Source: Jiangella muralis (GTDB taxonomy: Bacteria > Actinomycetota > Actinomycetes > Jiangellales > Jiangellaceae). From it: DNA of 62,304 bases. This document shows, piece by piece, positions 8,025 through 15,032 of this stretch. A model generated the notes under the pieces. That model had not been told where the DNA came from, made no database searches, and saw only the letters and a program-made list of their open reading frames with translations. Each line of letters starts with the position of its first letter. Position 1 is the stretch's first letter. Location: the NCBI RefSeq assembly GCF_001270745.1, contig NZ_LFXL01000043.1, positions 1 to 62,304 on the forward strand, read 5' to 3'. Both the position numbers and the translations under genes were made by a program.

Positions 8025-10580
8025 CGCCGACGGCTCGGGCGGGCGGAAGGTGAAGGTGTGCTCGCCGGCGTCGCGGACGGAGCGCTCGTCCCAGCGCATC
8101 GGCAGCGTCTCGCCGTCGCGCCAGAGCTCGGTCTGGTCCCCGTAGTGGTCGTGGAACGGGTGACCGCTGATGCCGGTGAGGTCGATCCAGCGGGACGCGT
8201 CGAGGTCGCCCAGGTCGACGATCATCCGCATGGACGGCGACCACACCGTCTCGTAGCCCTCGGCCGCGTCCCACGCGTTGGCCAGCACGATCGAGCCGCC
8301 GCCACCGACCTCGACCGGCCCGCGGTTGAACATCCACTCGACCAGCCCGATGTCTGACGTGCCGAACGTCGGCTCGGTCAGCTCCAGCGCGTGCAGCCGG
8401 CCCCACTCCCACTTCGACGCGTCCTTGCCCTGCTCGCGGGTCATCTCGTCGCGGGCGTCGCGGGCCGCCTCGACCAGGATGATGTCGCGCGTCTCGGTGA
8501 CGTTCTCGCTGCCGACGTCGTCCCAGAACGGGTCGCCGGGGACCTGCAGCAGGTTGCGCACGATCTCGAACCAGCGGCCGCCGCCGTCGGGCCACTCGTC
8601 CTCGGGCAGCTCGTCGTGGAAGGTCAGCTCGAGCAGGTTGCGCCAGACGGCGTTGAAGTAGGCGGCCGCCGCGGAGTCCGCCGTCATCGACTTGTCCCAG
8701 TCGCGCAGCAGCCGCAGGCCGTCGCCGTAATAGCCCTCGGGCGCGTCGAGCTCCAGCAGGTACGGCACCAGGATGTCGGCGGCGTCGCTGTACGAGTCGA
8801 GTTGGATCGCGGCCATGTCGGCCGCGTTCACCGGCTCGCCGCTGTCGATCCGCTCGGCCAGTAGCTCGTTGATGCGCCCGGCCCGGTGCCCGGGGTCGAA
8901 GTCGCCGGTGAGCAGGAACGGGTAGCGGTCGCTGGTGACCGGCTGGTTCGCCGTGACGACGTAGCCCTGCGCCGGGTTGAGCACGCTGGGCAGGCTGGCG
9001 AACGGGATGTAGCCGGCCCACTCGTAGGCTCCGGTCCAGCCGGGCACCGGGTAGCGGCCGTCGTAGCTGGTGCGGACGGGGATGCGTCCGGGCGCCTGGT
9101 AGCCGATGTTCCCGTCGGTGTCGGCGTAGACGAGGTTCTGCGACGGGACGTCGAACAGCGACGCCGCGGCCCGGAACGACTCCCAGTCGTTGGCCCGGTT
9201 CAGCGCGAAGATCGCGTCCGCCGTGCGGCCCGGGTCGAGCGCCGTCCAGCGCAGCGCGACCTCGTACCCGTCGTCCGGCGGTGGCTCGCCCTCGACCCGC
9301 GCCGCGGCGCCGGCGTCCTCGATGTCGTCGTCGCGGTCGGAGATGAGCGGGCCGTGCCGGGTGCGGCGGACGGTGATCGTGACGTCGTCGCCGCCGGCCA
9401 CCCGGATGGTCTCTTCGCGGACCTCCAGCGGCACCCAGTCGTCGCCGACGCGATACGAGTTGCCGCGGACTTGCTCGAGGTAGAGGTCGGTGACGTCCGG
9501 GCTGAGATTGGTGAACCCCCAGGCGACGTCCTGGTTGTGGCCGATGATCACGCCCGGCAGGCCGGCGAACGAGTAGCCGGTGACGTCGAACGGGCAGGCC
9601 GGGCCGACGTCACGGCAGTGCAGGCCGACCTGGTACCAGACCGACGGCATCGACGGCGCCAGGTGCGGGTCGTTGGCCAGCAGCGGCGCGCCCGACTCGG
9701 TGTGGTCGCCGGCGACCACCCACGAGTTCGAGCCGACGCCGTCGCCGTCGCCGAACGTGACCGGCGCGGCGTCGAGGCCGTCGGCGGCGCGTTGGATGGC
9801 GTCGGCCGCGGCCGGCGCCAGCGGCACCGGTGCGCCGTCGGCGCCGGTGAGCGCCTCGGGGAGCCGCGGCGACACGTACTCGTCCGGGACGATCGGGGGC
9901 GTGAGCTCGCTCGGCGAGTCGGGCCAGAGCTGCTCGACCTGGTCGACCGTAAGGCCGCTGGCCGCGAGCAGCGACCGGCTCAGCTCGTCCTGCATGTTGC
10001 CGCGCAGGTCCCACGCCATCGCCTTCAGCCAGCTCAACGAGTCGACCGGGGTCCAGCGGCTGGGCGCGTCGTCGCCGCCGGTCAGGCCGAGCAGCGTGTA
10101 GGCGAGGCCGCGGTCACCGCCGTCGGTGTGGTCCAGCCAGGCGTTGACGCCGTCGGCGTAGGCGTCGAAGTAGCGGCGGCTCTCCGGGCTGATCAGCGGC
10201 AATTCGGCGCGGGCGACGTCGGTCCAGCCGAGCGTGCGGACGAACGCGTCGGTCTCGACCTGGTCGTCACCGAACAGCTCCGACAGCCGGCCGGACGTGA
10301 CGTGCCGGCGGAAGTCCATCTGCCAGAAGCGGTCCTGCGCGTGCACATACGCCTGCGCCCGGAACAGGTCCTCGGGGGTGTCGGCGTAGATGTGCGGGAT
10401 GCCGTTCTCGTCGCGGATCACCTCGACGTCGGCCGTCAGGCGTGGAAGCTCGGCGGAGCCGTCGTAGTCGGGGTAGGCGCGGCGCACCGACCAGACGCCG
10501 ACGGAGGCCGAGGCGACGAGCGCCAGCACGACCAGGCCCGCCAGGACGGCGAGCCCGGCGGCGATGCGGCGACGAGTCAC
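8016..10580 (-). CDS. Penicillin acylase-family Ntn-hydrolase, membrane-anchored
   Basis: An 854-residue S45 peptidase/penicillin acylase homologue. Residues about 5-32 form a signal or anchor segment (GLAVLAGLVVLALVASASVG) after basic residues. The alpha-chain region has IRDENGIPHIYADTPEDLF and AQDRFWQMDFRR. The autocleavage site is Gly283-Ser284 in GVGSNSWVVAG, making Ser284 the N-terminal nucleophile of the beta chain; downstream NDPHLAPSMPSVWYQVGLH is the usual substrate-pocket strand. Members cleave amides such as beta-lactam side chains, N-acyl-homoserine lactones or lipopeptide tails; the substrate cannot be read from sequence. It stands alone, convergent with fthC and divergent from the SatD-like operon. 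Confidence 0.92.
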   Translation of the reverse strand: MTRRRIAAGLAVLAGLVVLALVASASVGVWSVRRAYPDYDGSAELPRLTADVEVIRDENGIPHIYADTPEDLFRAQAYVHAQDRFWQMDFRRHVTSGRLSELFGDDQVETDAFVRTLGWTDVARAELPLISPESRRYFDAYADGVNAWLDHTDGGDRGLAYTLLGLTGGDDAPSRWTPVDSLSWLKAMAWDLRGNMQDELSRSLLAASGLTVDQVEQLWPDSPSELTPPIVPDEYVSPRLPEALTGADGAPVPLAPAAADAIQRAADGLDAAPVTFGDGDGVGSNSWVVAGDHTESGAPLLANDPHLAPSMPSVWYQVGLHCRDVGPACPFDVTGYSFAGLPGVIIGHNQDVAWGFTNLSPDVTDLYLEQVRGNSYRVGDDWVPLEVREETIRVAGGDDVTITVRRTRHGPLISDRDDDIEDAGAAARVEGEPPPDDGYEVALRWTALDPGRTADAIFALNRANDWESFRAAASLFDVPSQNLVYADTDGNIGYQAPGRIPVRTSYDGRYPVPGWTGAYEWAGYIPFASLPSVLNPAQGYVVTANQPVTSDRYPFLLTGDFDPGHRAGRINELLAERIDSGEPVNAADMAAIQLDSYSDAADILVPYLLELDAPEGYYGDGLRLLRDWDKSMTADSAAAAYFNAVWRNLLELTFHDELPEDEWPDGGGRWFEIVRNLLQVPGDPFWDDVGSENVTETRDIILVEAARDARDEMTREQGKDASKWEWGRLHALELTEPTFGTSDIGLVEWMFNRGPVEVGGGGSIVLANAWDAAEGYETVWSPSMRMIVDLGDLDASRWIDLTGISGHPFHDHYGDQTELWRDGETLPMRWDERSVRDAGEHTFTFRPPEPSASP

Positions 10581-10663
10581 CGGGACAGACTAGGCGACCG
10601 ATCACGGCGGCCTGACTGCCGTGGCCGGGTTCCGTTCGAGGGCTGTGGCCGGCTCGTCCTCGG

Positions 10664-10741
10664 CAAGGCTTTGACCTTTCCACACCCCAAGGCAAGTTTT
10701 CAGCCTTGCAGGGGCGGGCGCCAGGCCGTAGCCTTGCAGTG
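10664..10741 (+). promoter_or_regulatory. Probable leaderless promoter with repeated CAAGGC/GCCTTG motifs
   Basis: TTGCAG (10706-10711) and TAGCCT (10729-10734) are 17 bases apart and the GTG start is only six bases after the second hexamer, the geometry of a leaderless transcript. CAAGGC occurs at 10664 and 10688 and its complement GCCTTG at 10703 and 10731; AGCCTTGCAG is a perfect direct repeat at 10702 and 10730. CAAGGC-N9-GCCTTG (10688-10708) overlaps the -35 element and is a candidate operator, perhaps for the SatD-like protein itself. Confidence 0.5.
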
Positions 10742-11328
10742 TGCCGTTCGTCCTGACCGTCGACCAGCGCGGCAGCCGCCGCAGCCGCGACCTGGTCGAG
10801 GACGCCCTGTCCACGCTGAAGCAGCTGGTGCACGAGCCGCTGCTGGCGTTCGAACGCACCGCCGGCGACGAGTTCCAGGGAGTCCTCGCCGAGCCCGACG
10901 CGGCCGTCGACGCGGCACTGCTGCTGCTGCGCGTCGACGCGTGGAGCGTCGGCATCGGCGCGGGACCGGTCGAGGAGCCGTTGACCAGCAGCACCCGGTC
11001 CGCGCGCGGGCCCGCGTTCATCCACGCCCGCGAGGCGCTCGACGCCGCCAAGCTGCGGCAGCAGCACGTCGCCGTCGCCGGGACCGACCCCGAACGCGCG
11101 CAGGAGGCCGACGCCGTCCTGACGCTCATCGCGGCCGTCATCGCGCGGCGCAGCGCCGCCGGCTGGGCCGCCGTCGACCTCGTCGAGGCCGGCCACACCT
11201 TCGCCGAAGCCGCCGACATCCTCGGCGTCACCCGCCAGGCCGTCGGGCAGCGGCTCGCGGTCGCGCTCTGGCAGCAGGAACGCGACGCCCGGCCAGTCGT
11301 GACGCGGCTACTCCAGGAGGCCGCATGA
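10741..11328 (+). CDS. SatD-like protein with C-terminal helix-turn-helix
   Basis: A 195-residue protein. The first 125 residues (FVLTVDQRGSRRSRDLVEDAL, then EPLLAFERTAGDEFQGVL and VGIGAGPVEEPLTSSTRSARG) resemble the SatD family, a cyclase-like fold of unclear activity. The C-terminus (residues about 140-180, AGHTFAEAADILGVTRQAVG) is a clear helix-turn-helix. SatD genes often precede a membrane protein gene, and that is so here: two further genes follow with 4-bp overlaps. Likely a regulator or sensor for the membrane partner; function unknown. Confidence 0.7.
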   Translation: MPFVLTVDQRGSRRSRDLVEDALSTLKQLVHEPLLAFERTAGDEFQGVLAEPDAAVDAALLLLRVDAWSVGIGAGPVEEPLTSSTRSARGPAFIHAREALDAAKLRQQHVAVAGTDPERAQEADAVLTLIAAVIARRSAAGWAAVDLVEAGHTFAEAADILGVTRQAVGQRLAVALWQQERDARPVVTRLLQEAA

Positions 11329-11545
11329 CCGTGGTGGCGGCGAGCTGGCCGCAGGAACCCGGCGCGCCGGTCGACCGTCGCACGACAGGAGGACGAGTGG
11401 CCGCCGCAGCGGTTCTCCGGCCGCAGAACGACGGCGCCCCGGTCGGCCGTCACACGACAGGAGACCGCGCGACCGCCGCAGCGAACTGGCCGCAGCCGGT
11501 CGTCACGCGATCGCTCCAGGGCGCCGCATGACCGTCGCAGCGGTG
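11298..11545 (+). repeat. Degenerate tandem duplication at a gene junction
   Basis: The junction sequence CTCCAGGAGGCCGCATGACC (11311-11330) recurs as CTCCAGGGCGCCGCATGACC (11514-11533), both preceded by GTCGT(G/C)ACGCG. Between them lie two imperfect copies of a unit containing CCGGTCG(A/G)CCGTC(G/A)CACGACAGGA(G), at about 11370-11393 and 11440-11463. It looks as if the intergenic start region was duplicated and the spacer became an open frame. Confidence 0.6.
11325..11531 (+). CDS. Small translationally coupled ORF of repeat origin
   Basis: A 68-codon frame starting MTVVAASWPQEPGAP and ending PVVTRSLQGAA. Its ATG overlaps the upstream stop by four bases (ATGA) and its stop overlaps the next ATG by four bases, so it is positioned like a real operon gene. 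It is built from duplicated DNA and its first residues mimic those of the next gene (MTVAAV). No domain is recognisable. Either a young coupled peptide or a translated spacer that keeps the ribosome moving to the next gene. Confidence 0.4.
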   Translation: MTVVAASWPQEPGAPVDRRTTGGRVAAAAVLRPQNDGAPVGRHTTGDRATAAANWPQPVVTRSLQGAA

Positions 11546-12196
11546 ATCCTGCTCGCCGTCGCGGCCGTGGCCGGAGCTGTCGTCTGGTACTCCGTCGAGC
11601 ACCGCCGGCCCGAGGCCGGTACCGGGACGTGGCTGGCCGCGGCCGCGGTACCGATCGTGCTGGCCGGCGCGGCGGCGCTGTTCGGTCTCGGCGGCGACCC
11701 GGCCGGCGAAGGGCTGCTCGGGCTGACCCGCGCGGCTGCCGTCGTCGCGGCGGTCACCGGCGGCAGCGTCATCGCGACGGCGCTGCTGCGGGTCGCCGAC
11801 CGTCGCACCGCCGATTTCGGGCCCTCCGGCACCACGTCCGCCAACACCGGCTCTGCCAACTTCGGGTCCGCCAACATCGGGTCCGCCAACATCGGGTCCG
11901 CCGCCGAGGACGGCCCGGGCAGCGACGGCGTGGGCGGTGACGCCACGGCGGCCGTGTCCGACCCGGAGACGCTGCGCGGCGGCACGTCCATCGGCGCACT
12001 CGAGCGCGTCGCCGTCGCCGTCACCCTGCTCGCCGGCTGGCCCGAAGGCCTCGCGCTGGTCCTGGGCGTCAAGGGACTCGGCCGCTATCCGGAGCTGCGC
12101 CGACCCGCGGCGGCCGAGCGATTCATCATCGGGACGCTGGCCAGCGTGCTGTGGGCCGTCGCCACCGTGGGCGTCGTCGTCGCTGTGCAAACGTGA
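11528..12196 (+). CDS. Membrane protein with short Asn-Gly-Ser-Ala repeats
   Basis: A 222-residue integral membrane protein. Hydrophobic segments occur at about 2-20 (AAVILLAVAAVAGAVVWY), 37-54, 66-85, 163-185 and 200-221. Between the third and fourth lies a hydrophilic loop with a five-residue repeat, GSANF/GSANI (residues about 102-122), encoded by 15-bp direct repeats, reminiscent of pentapeptide repeats or the NxGxxNxG arrays of mycobacterial PPE proteins. It is the likely partner of the SatD-like protein. Function unknown. Confidence 0.7.
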   Translation: MTVAAVILLAVAAVAGAVVWYSVEHRRPEAGTGTWLAAAAVPIVLAGAAALFGLGGDPAGEGLLGLTRAAAVVAAVTGGSVIATALLRVADRRTADFGPSGTTSANTGSANFGSANIGSANIGSAAEDGPGSDGVGGDATAAVSDPETLRGGTSIGALERVAVAVTLLAGWPEGLALVLGVKGLGRYPELRRPAAAERFIIGTLASVLWAVATVGVVVAVQT

Positions 12197-12204
12197 GACG
12201 CGAC

Positions 12205-12255
12205 TGTCAGTGCCCGCCCGTAGGGTTGGGTCCCACCCGGACCGGGGCGGGGTAT
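12205..12255 (+). repeat. Dispersed repeat copy A with DNA-damage promoter consensus
   Basis: TGTCAGTG (12205-12212), eight bases CCCGCCCG, then TAGGGT (12221-12226) exactly fits the RecA-independent mycobacterial DNA-damage promoter TGTCRGTG-N8-TAnnnT used with PafBC. Downstream TTGGGTCCCACCC forms a short dyad, and GGGGCGGGGTATACCC matches the tail of the three other copies. It lies right after the stop of the membrane protein gene and points towards the zinc-ribbon gene at 12439. Confidence 0.75.
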
Positions 12256-12370
12256 ACCCAGGCGACCGCGCGCGCACGAGCGGGCAGCGGCAGCGGCAGC
12301 GGTGTACTGGCCGCGCGAGCAGGCCGTGGATGCCCGCGTGGACAACGCCGGGTCGGACCGGGCATTATTC

Positions 12371-12397
12371 TTGGCAGTCGAGGGTTGAGAGTGCTAA
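12371..12397 (+). promoter_or_regulatory. CIRCE-like HrcA operator
   Basis: TTGGCAGTC-N9-GAGTGCTAA. The right arm matches the CIRCE consensus (TTAGCACTC-N9-GAGTGCTAA) fully, the left arm at seven of nine positions, and the spacer is exactly nine bases. It is 41 bases before the GTG of the FmdB-type gene. The mycobacterial homologue Rv0991c is reported to be heat-inducible and under HrcA, which fits. Confidence 0.65.
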
Positions 12398-12438
12398 GAG
12401 CCGTCGGCCTTCGGCGGTGACCCCAGGAGGATCCACGC

Positions 12439-12786
12439 GTGCCCACCTACCAGTACGTCTGCACTGACTGCGGCGAGCCCTTGGAGGCCGTCCAGAAGTT
12501 CAGCGACGACGCCCTGACCGAGTGCCCCGCCTGCGGTGGCCGCCTGCGCAAGGTGTTCTCCGCCGTAGGCGTCGTGTTCAAGGGCTCGGGCTTCTACCGC
12601 AACGACAGCCGTTCCACCACGACGTCCAGCACGCCGGCGAGTAACGGCAAGGACTCCTCGTCGTCGAGCGACTCGGGCAAGAGCAGCAGCGACTCGTCTA
12701 CGAAGAGCTCGACGACCTCGAAGGACTCCACTTCCGGCTCGAAGGACTCCGCCTCCGGCTCGAAGGCCACCTCCCCCGCCGCCTGA
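12439..12786 (+). CDS. FmdB-family zinc-ribbon protein, Ruc-like redox-regulated chaperone
   Basis: A 115-residue protein. Residues 1-45 form the FmdB-type zinc ribbon MPTYQYVCTDCGEPLEAVQK, then ECPACGGRLRKVF, with four Cys in two CxxC knuckles; GVVFKGSGFYRND follows; residues 55-115 are Ser/Thr/Lys-rich and surely disordered. Rv0991c (Ruc) has the same plan and is described as an oxidation-activated chaperone working with DnaK. A CIRCE-like operator and a good Shine-Dalgarno (AGGAGG) precede it. Function is by family and regulation; the disordered tail is not conserved in sequence. Confidence 0.8.
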   Translation: MPTYQYVCTDCGEPLEAVQKFSDDALTECPACGGRLRKVFSAVGVVFKGSGFYRNDSRSTTTSSTPASNGKDSSSSSDSGKSSSDSSTKSSTTSKDSTSGSKDSASGSKATSPAA

Positions 12787-12867
12787 TTCGTCCACAGGCG
12801 GGGCCGGCCCGAATCGGCCCTGTGGACAACCCGTTCGGCGGGTTCCGAAGCGCTTAGCGTCGTCGCC

Positions 12868-13494
12868 ATGGACGACCTCCGCTCCGCTCTCCAGCGCCTG
12901 CTCCGCGCGGCCGGCTGGCATCGTCGGCTGCTCGCCGCCGGGCTGGCCGCGGCTGCCGTTGCGTTCGCCATCCAGGCCGCGTCGCCCCAGCCGCCGCCGG
13001 CGGTCGACGTGGTCGTGGCTGCGCGCGACCTACCCGGCGGCGTGGTCATCGACGGCGACGACCTCACGCTCGCGGCCTTGCCGCCGGACGCCGTGCCGAG
13101 CGGCGCCGTAGCGCGGTCCGGTGCGGTGGGCGGGCTGCTCGCCGCGCCAGTCCGGGCCGGCGAGCCCATCACCGACCGGCGATTACTCGGCCCCGGCCTG
13201 CTCGAGGGCTGGGGCGACGACGTGGTCGCGACGCCGGTGCGGGTGGCCGACGCGGGCGCGGTGGGCCAACTGCGGCCCGGCGACCGCATCGACCTGCTGG
13301 CCACGGCGCTCGACGGTGCGGCGCGCACGGATGTCGTCGCGGCGGACGTCCCGGTGCTGACGGTGCCCGCGGCGGGCGACGGTGGGCTGGCCGAAGGCGC
13401 ACTGGTGCTCGTCGCCGCCACGCCCGATCAGGCCGCCGGTCTGGCCACCGCCGCCGTCACGTCACGACTGTCGTTCACCGTCGGTGTGTCGTGA
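12868..13494 (+). CDS. SAF-domain protein, CpaB/RcpC-like
   Basis: A 208-residue protein. A membrane anchor at residues about 19-38 (RRLLAAGLAAAAVAFAIQAA) is followed by a SAF domain (VDVVVAARDLPGGVVIDGDDLTLAALPPDAVP) and a second RcpC-like half (TPVRVADAGAVGQLRPGDRIDLLAT). In Flp pilus systems CpaB/RcpC is a periplasmic assembly factor, but no tad genes are present. Such solitary SAF proteins are common beside FmdB and mscL genes in actinobacteria; role unknown. Confidence 0.75.
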   Translation: MDDLRSALQRLLRAAGWHRRLLAAGLAAAAVAFAIQAASPQPPPAVDVVVAARDLPGGVVIDGDDLTLAALPPDAVPSGAVARSGAVGGLLAAPVRAGEPITDRRLLGPGLLEGWGDDVVATPVRVADAGAVGQLRPGDRIDLLATALDGAARTDVVAADVPVLTVPAAGDGGLAEGALVLVAATPDQAAGLATAAVTSRLSFTVGVS

Positions 13495-13569
13495 TTTCCC
13501 CAGATCACGGCGTTTCAGCGGCTAAGGTGTGCCCGGCCAAGCGTCCTTGCACGGAGAAGGGAAGAGCGG

Positions 13570-13959
13570 ATGCTCAAGGGTTTCAGGGACTTCATCAGCC
13601 GGGGGAACGTCGTCGACCTGGCGGTCGCGGTGGTCATCGGCGCCGCGTTCACGGCCATCGTCAACGCGCTGGTCGAGGGGTTCATCAACCCGCTGATCGC
13701 GGCGATCTTCGGCCAGCCGAACCTGGCGGCCGTCGGCAACTTCACCATCAACGAAGCCGACTTCTCCATCGGGCTGATCCTCGCGGCGATCTTCAACTTC
13801 CTCTGCGTCGCGGCAGCCATCTACTTCTTCATCGTCGTGCCGATCAACAAGATGCGCGAGCGGCGACTCGAGGAGCCGGAGGCCGAAGAGGAGGTCGTGC
13901 CGGCGGAGGAGATTCTGCTGCTGCGCGAGATCCGCGACGCCCTGCGCGACCGCGTCTGA
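13570..13959 (+). CDS. mscL: Large-conductance mechanosensitive channel MscL
   Basis: A 129-residue MscL. It has the amphipathic N-terminus and first membrane span (LKGFRDFISRGNVVDLAVAV, then VIGAAFTAIVNALVEG), a periplasmic loop with the variable insert QPNLAAVGNFTINEADF, the second span (IGLILAAIFNFLCVAAAIYF) and the acidic C-terminal helix EEILLLREIRDALRDR. It opens under membrane tension to release solutes in osmotic downshock. ATG follows a GGAGAAGGGAAGAGCGG leader. A strong terminator follows the stop. Confidence 0.95.
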   Translation: MLKGFRDFISRGNVVDLAVAVVIGAAFTAIVNALVEGFINPLIAAIFGQPNLAAVGNFTINEADFSIGLILAAIFNFLCVAAAIYFFIVVPINKMRERRLEEPEAEEEVVPAEEILLLREIRDALRDRV

Positions 13960-13968
13960 GCCATCCAC

Positions 13969-14008
13969 CCGTCAGGGTCGCCGACCGAGCGTGCGGCGGC
14001 CCTGACGG
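13969..14008 (+). terminator. Stem-loop terminator after mscL
   Basis: CCGTCAGGG-tc-GCCG, a 10-nt loop, CGGC-gg-CCCTGACGG: a 13-bp stem with one symmetric internal mismatch, nine bases after the mscL stop. There is no U-tract, which is usual in high-GC actinobacteria. Confidence 0.75.
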
Positions 14009-14214
14009 AGGTCGGTGTGGCTCGGGCCCACCTCGACAACGAGGGTCCCGCTGCGGGCCTCGGATCGCACCGGGAACGCGGCTCGGGTTATCGAAGTGCA
14101 GCCGCGTCGCGGGGCGACGTCAGAGCCGAGCGACCCTCTCAAGAGGTGGCGCCACCGGCCAGCCGAGACGCGCCGATCCGGCCGATCGCCTCGGCGACGC
14201 GAAGCCGCTGACGG

Positions 14215-14352
14215 TCACCAATGCGGCGGGCGCTCGTCGAGCAGCCGCGTGTCGTTGGAGGCGTCGTCGTCGCCCCAGCCGGTCGGGCGTTCGTCGGTCG
14301 TGGTGTCGGGCAGGACCTCGAGGTCGTCCTCCCACCCGGATGCACTGCTCAT
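14215..14352 (-). CDS. Small acidic conserved actinobacterial protein
   Basis: A 45-residue protein starting MSSASGWEDDLEVLPDTTTD and ending SNDTRLLDERPPHW. The composition is highly acidic with a conserved-looking RLLDERPPHW C-terminus that I associate with small hypothetical proteins widespread in Streptomyces and relatives. ATG at 14352 is preceded by GAGAGGAACGACGGGC, giving a reasonable ribosome-binding site. No domain or function is known to me. It lies upstream of no obvious partner, between mscL and the CBS gene. Confidence 0.6.
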   Translation of the reverse strand: MSSASGWEDDLEVLPDTTTDERPTGWGDDDASNDTRLLDERPPHW

Positions 14353-14419
14353 GCCCGTCGTTCCTCTCGTTGGTCGAACCCCCGGGCCGGCGCCGCTGCC
14401 GGCCGTTCGAACCGCCGGC

Positions 14420-14878
14420 TCAGTCCAGGTCACCCGCTTCGACGCGGGCCAGCCGGCGCTGCCGGACCAGGTTGTCGACGTCGATCTCCGGCACGCCGGT
14501 CTCGTACCAGAGTGCCGCGAAGACGCCGATGACGTCACGCTGGCTCAGGATGCCGGCCAGTTTGCCGTCGTCGACGATCGGCAGGTGCCGGATCCAGTGC
14601 TGCGCCATCAGCCGGGCGGCCTCACGCACGTGCGTGCCGGGCTCGGCCGTGATGACATCGCGCGTCATGACCTCCGTGATCGGCGCCTCGTCGGGGTCGG
14701 CGCCCCGGCCGACCGCCCGCATGACGTCGCGCTCGGTGATGATGCCCACGATCTCGTCGCCCTCGACGATGACCACCGACCCCGTCTGCTGCTTCCACAT
14801 CTGCTCGGCGGCGCTGCGCAGCGTCCCGGTGGTGGAATCGGTGATGGTGGCGCTGGTCATGATCTCGTCGACACGCAC
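14420..14878 (-). CDS. Two-CBS-domain protein
   Basis: A 152-residue protein made of two CBS domains: VDEIMTSATITDSTTGTLRS to GSVVIVEGDEIVGIITERDV (residues 2-60) and ITEVMTRDVITAEPGTHVRE to HLPIVDDGKLAGILSQRDV (residues 66-120), then a helical tail. Each domain ends in the adenine-nucleotide-contacting (T/S)xRD pattern (TERD, SQRD), so AMP/ATP or similar ligand sensing is likely. No enzymatic domain is attached. GTG start; single-gene unit. Confidence 0.9.
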   Translation of the reverse strand: MRVDEIMTSATITDSTTGTLRSAAEQMWKQQTGSVVIVEGDEIVGIITERDVMRAVGRGADPDEAPITEVMTRDVITAEPGTHVREAARLMAQHWIRHLPIVDDGKLAGILSQRDVIGVFAALWYETGVPEIDVDNLVRQRRLARVEAGDLD

Positions 14879-14999
14879 GGTTGTCTGCTCCCCCTGAACG
14901 ACTCACTAGCTGGAAGATCACCAGCGTAGAACACCCACCTGTGAGACCGGCGACCGATTTCCGGATCCACCAGGTCAGCGACGGGCGGCCGCGATCGCG

Positions 15000-15018
15000 T
15001 CCCTTGATCATCAAGGGA
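15000..15018. promoter_or_regulatory. Perfect 19-bp palindrome after the helicase gene
   Basis: TCCCTTGATCATCAAGGGA is perfectly symmetric around one base and lies 15 bases after the helicase stop. It could fold as a 7-bp stem with a 5-nt loop and act as that gene's terminator, or be a protein-binding site. Confidence 0.4.
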
Positions 15019-15032
15019 GGGTGGGGCGGTCC

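Noticed and set aside
8886-11531. An 881-codon plus-strand frame opposite the penicillin acylase
   Set aside because: Antisense shadow of a well-supported gene; only its last 68 codons, after the SatD stop, are considered as a separate small ORF.
15000-15018. Palindrome TCCCTTGATCATCAAGGGA as a regulator site of the CBS gene
   Set aside because: It lies beyond the promoter region of the CBS gene and at the end of the helicase gene; a terminator role is as likely, so no regulatory claim is made.
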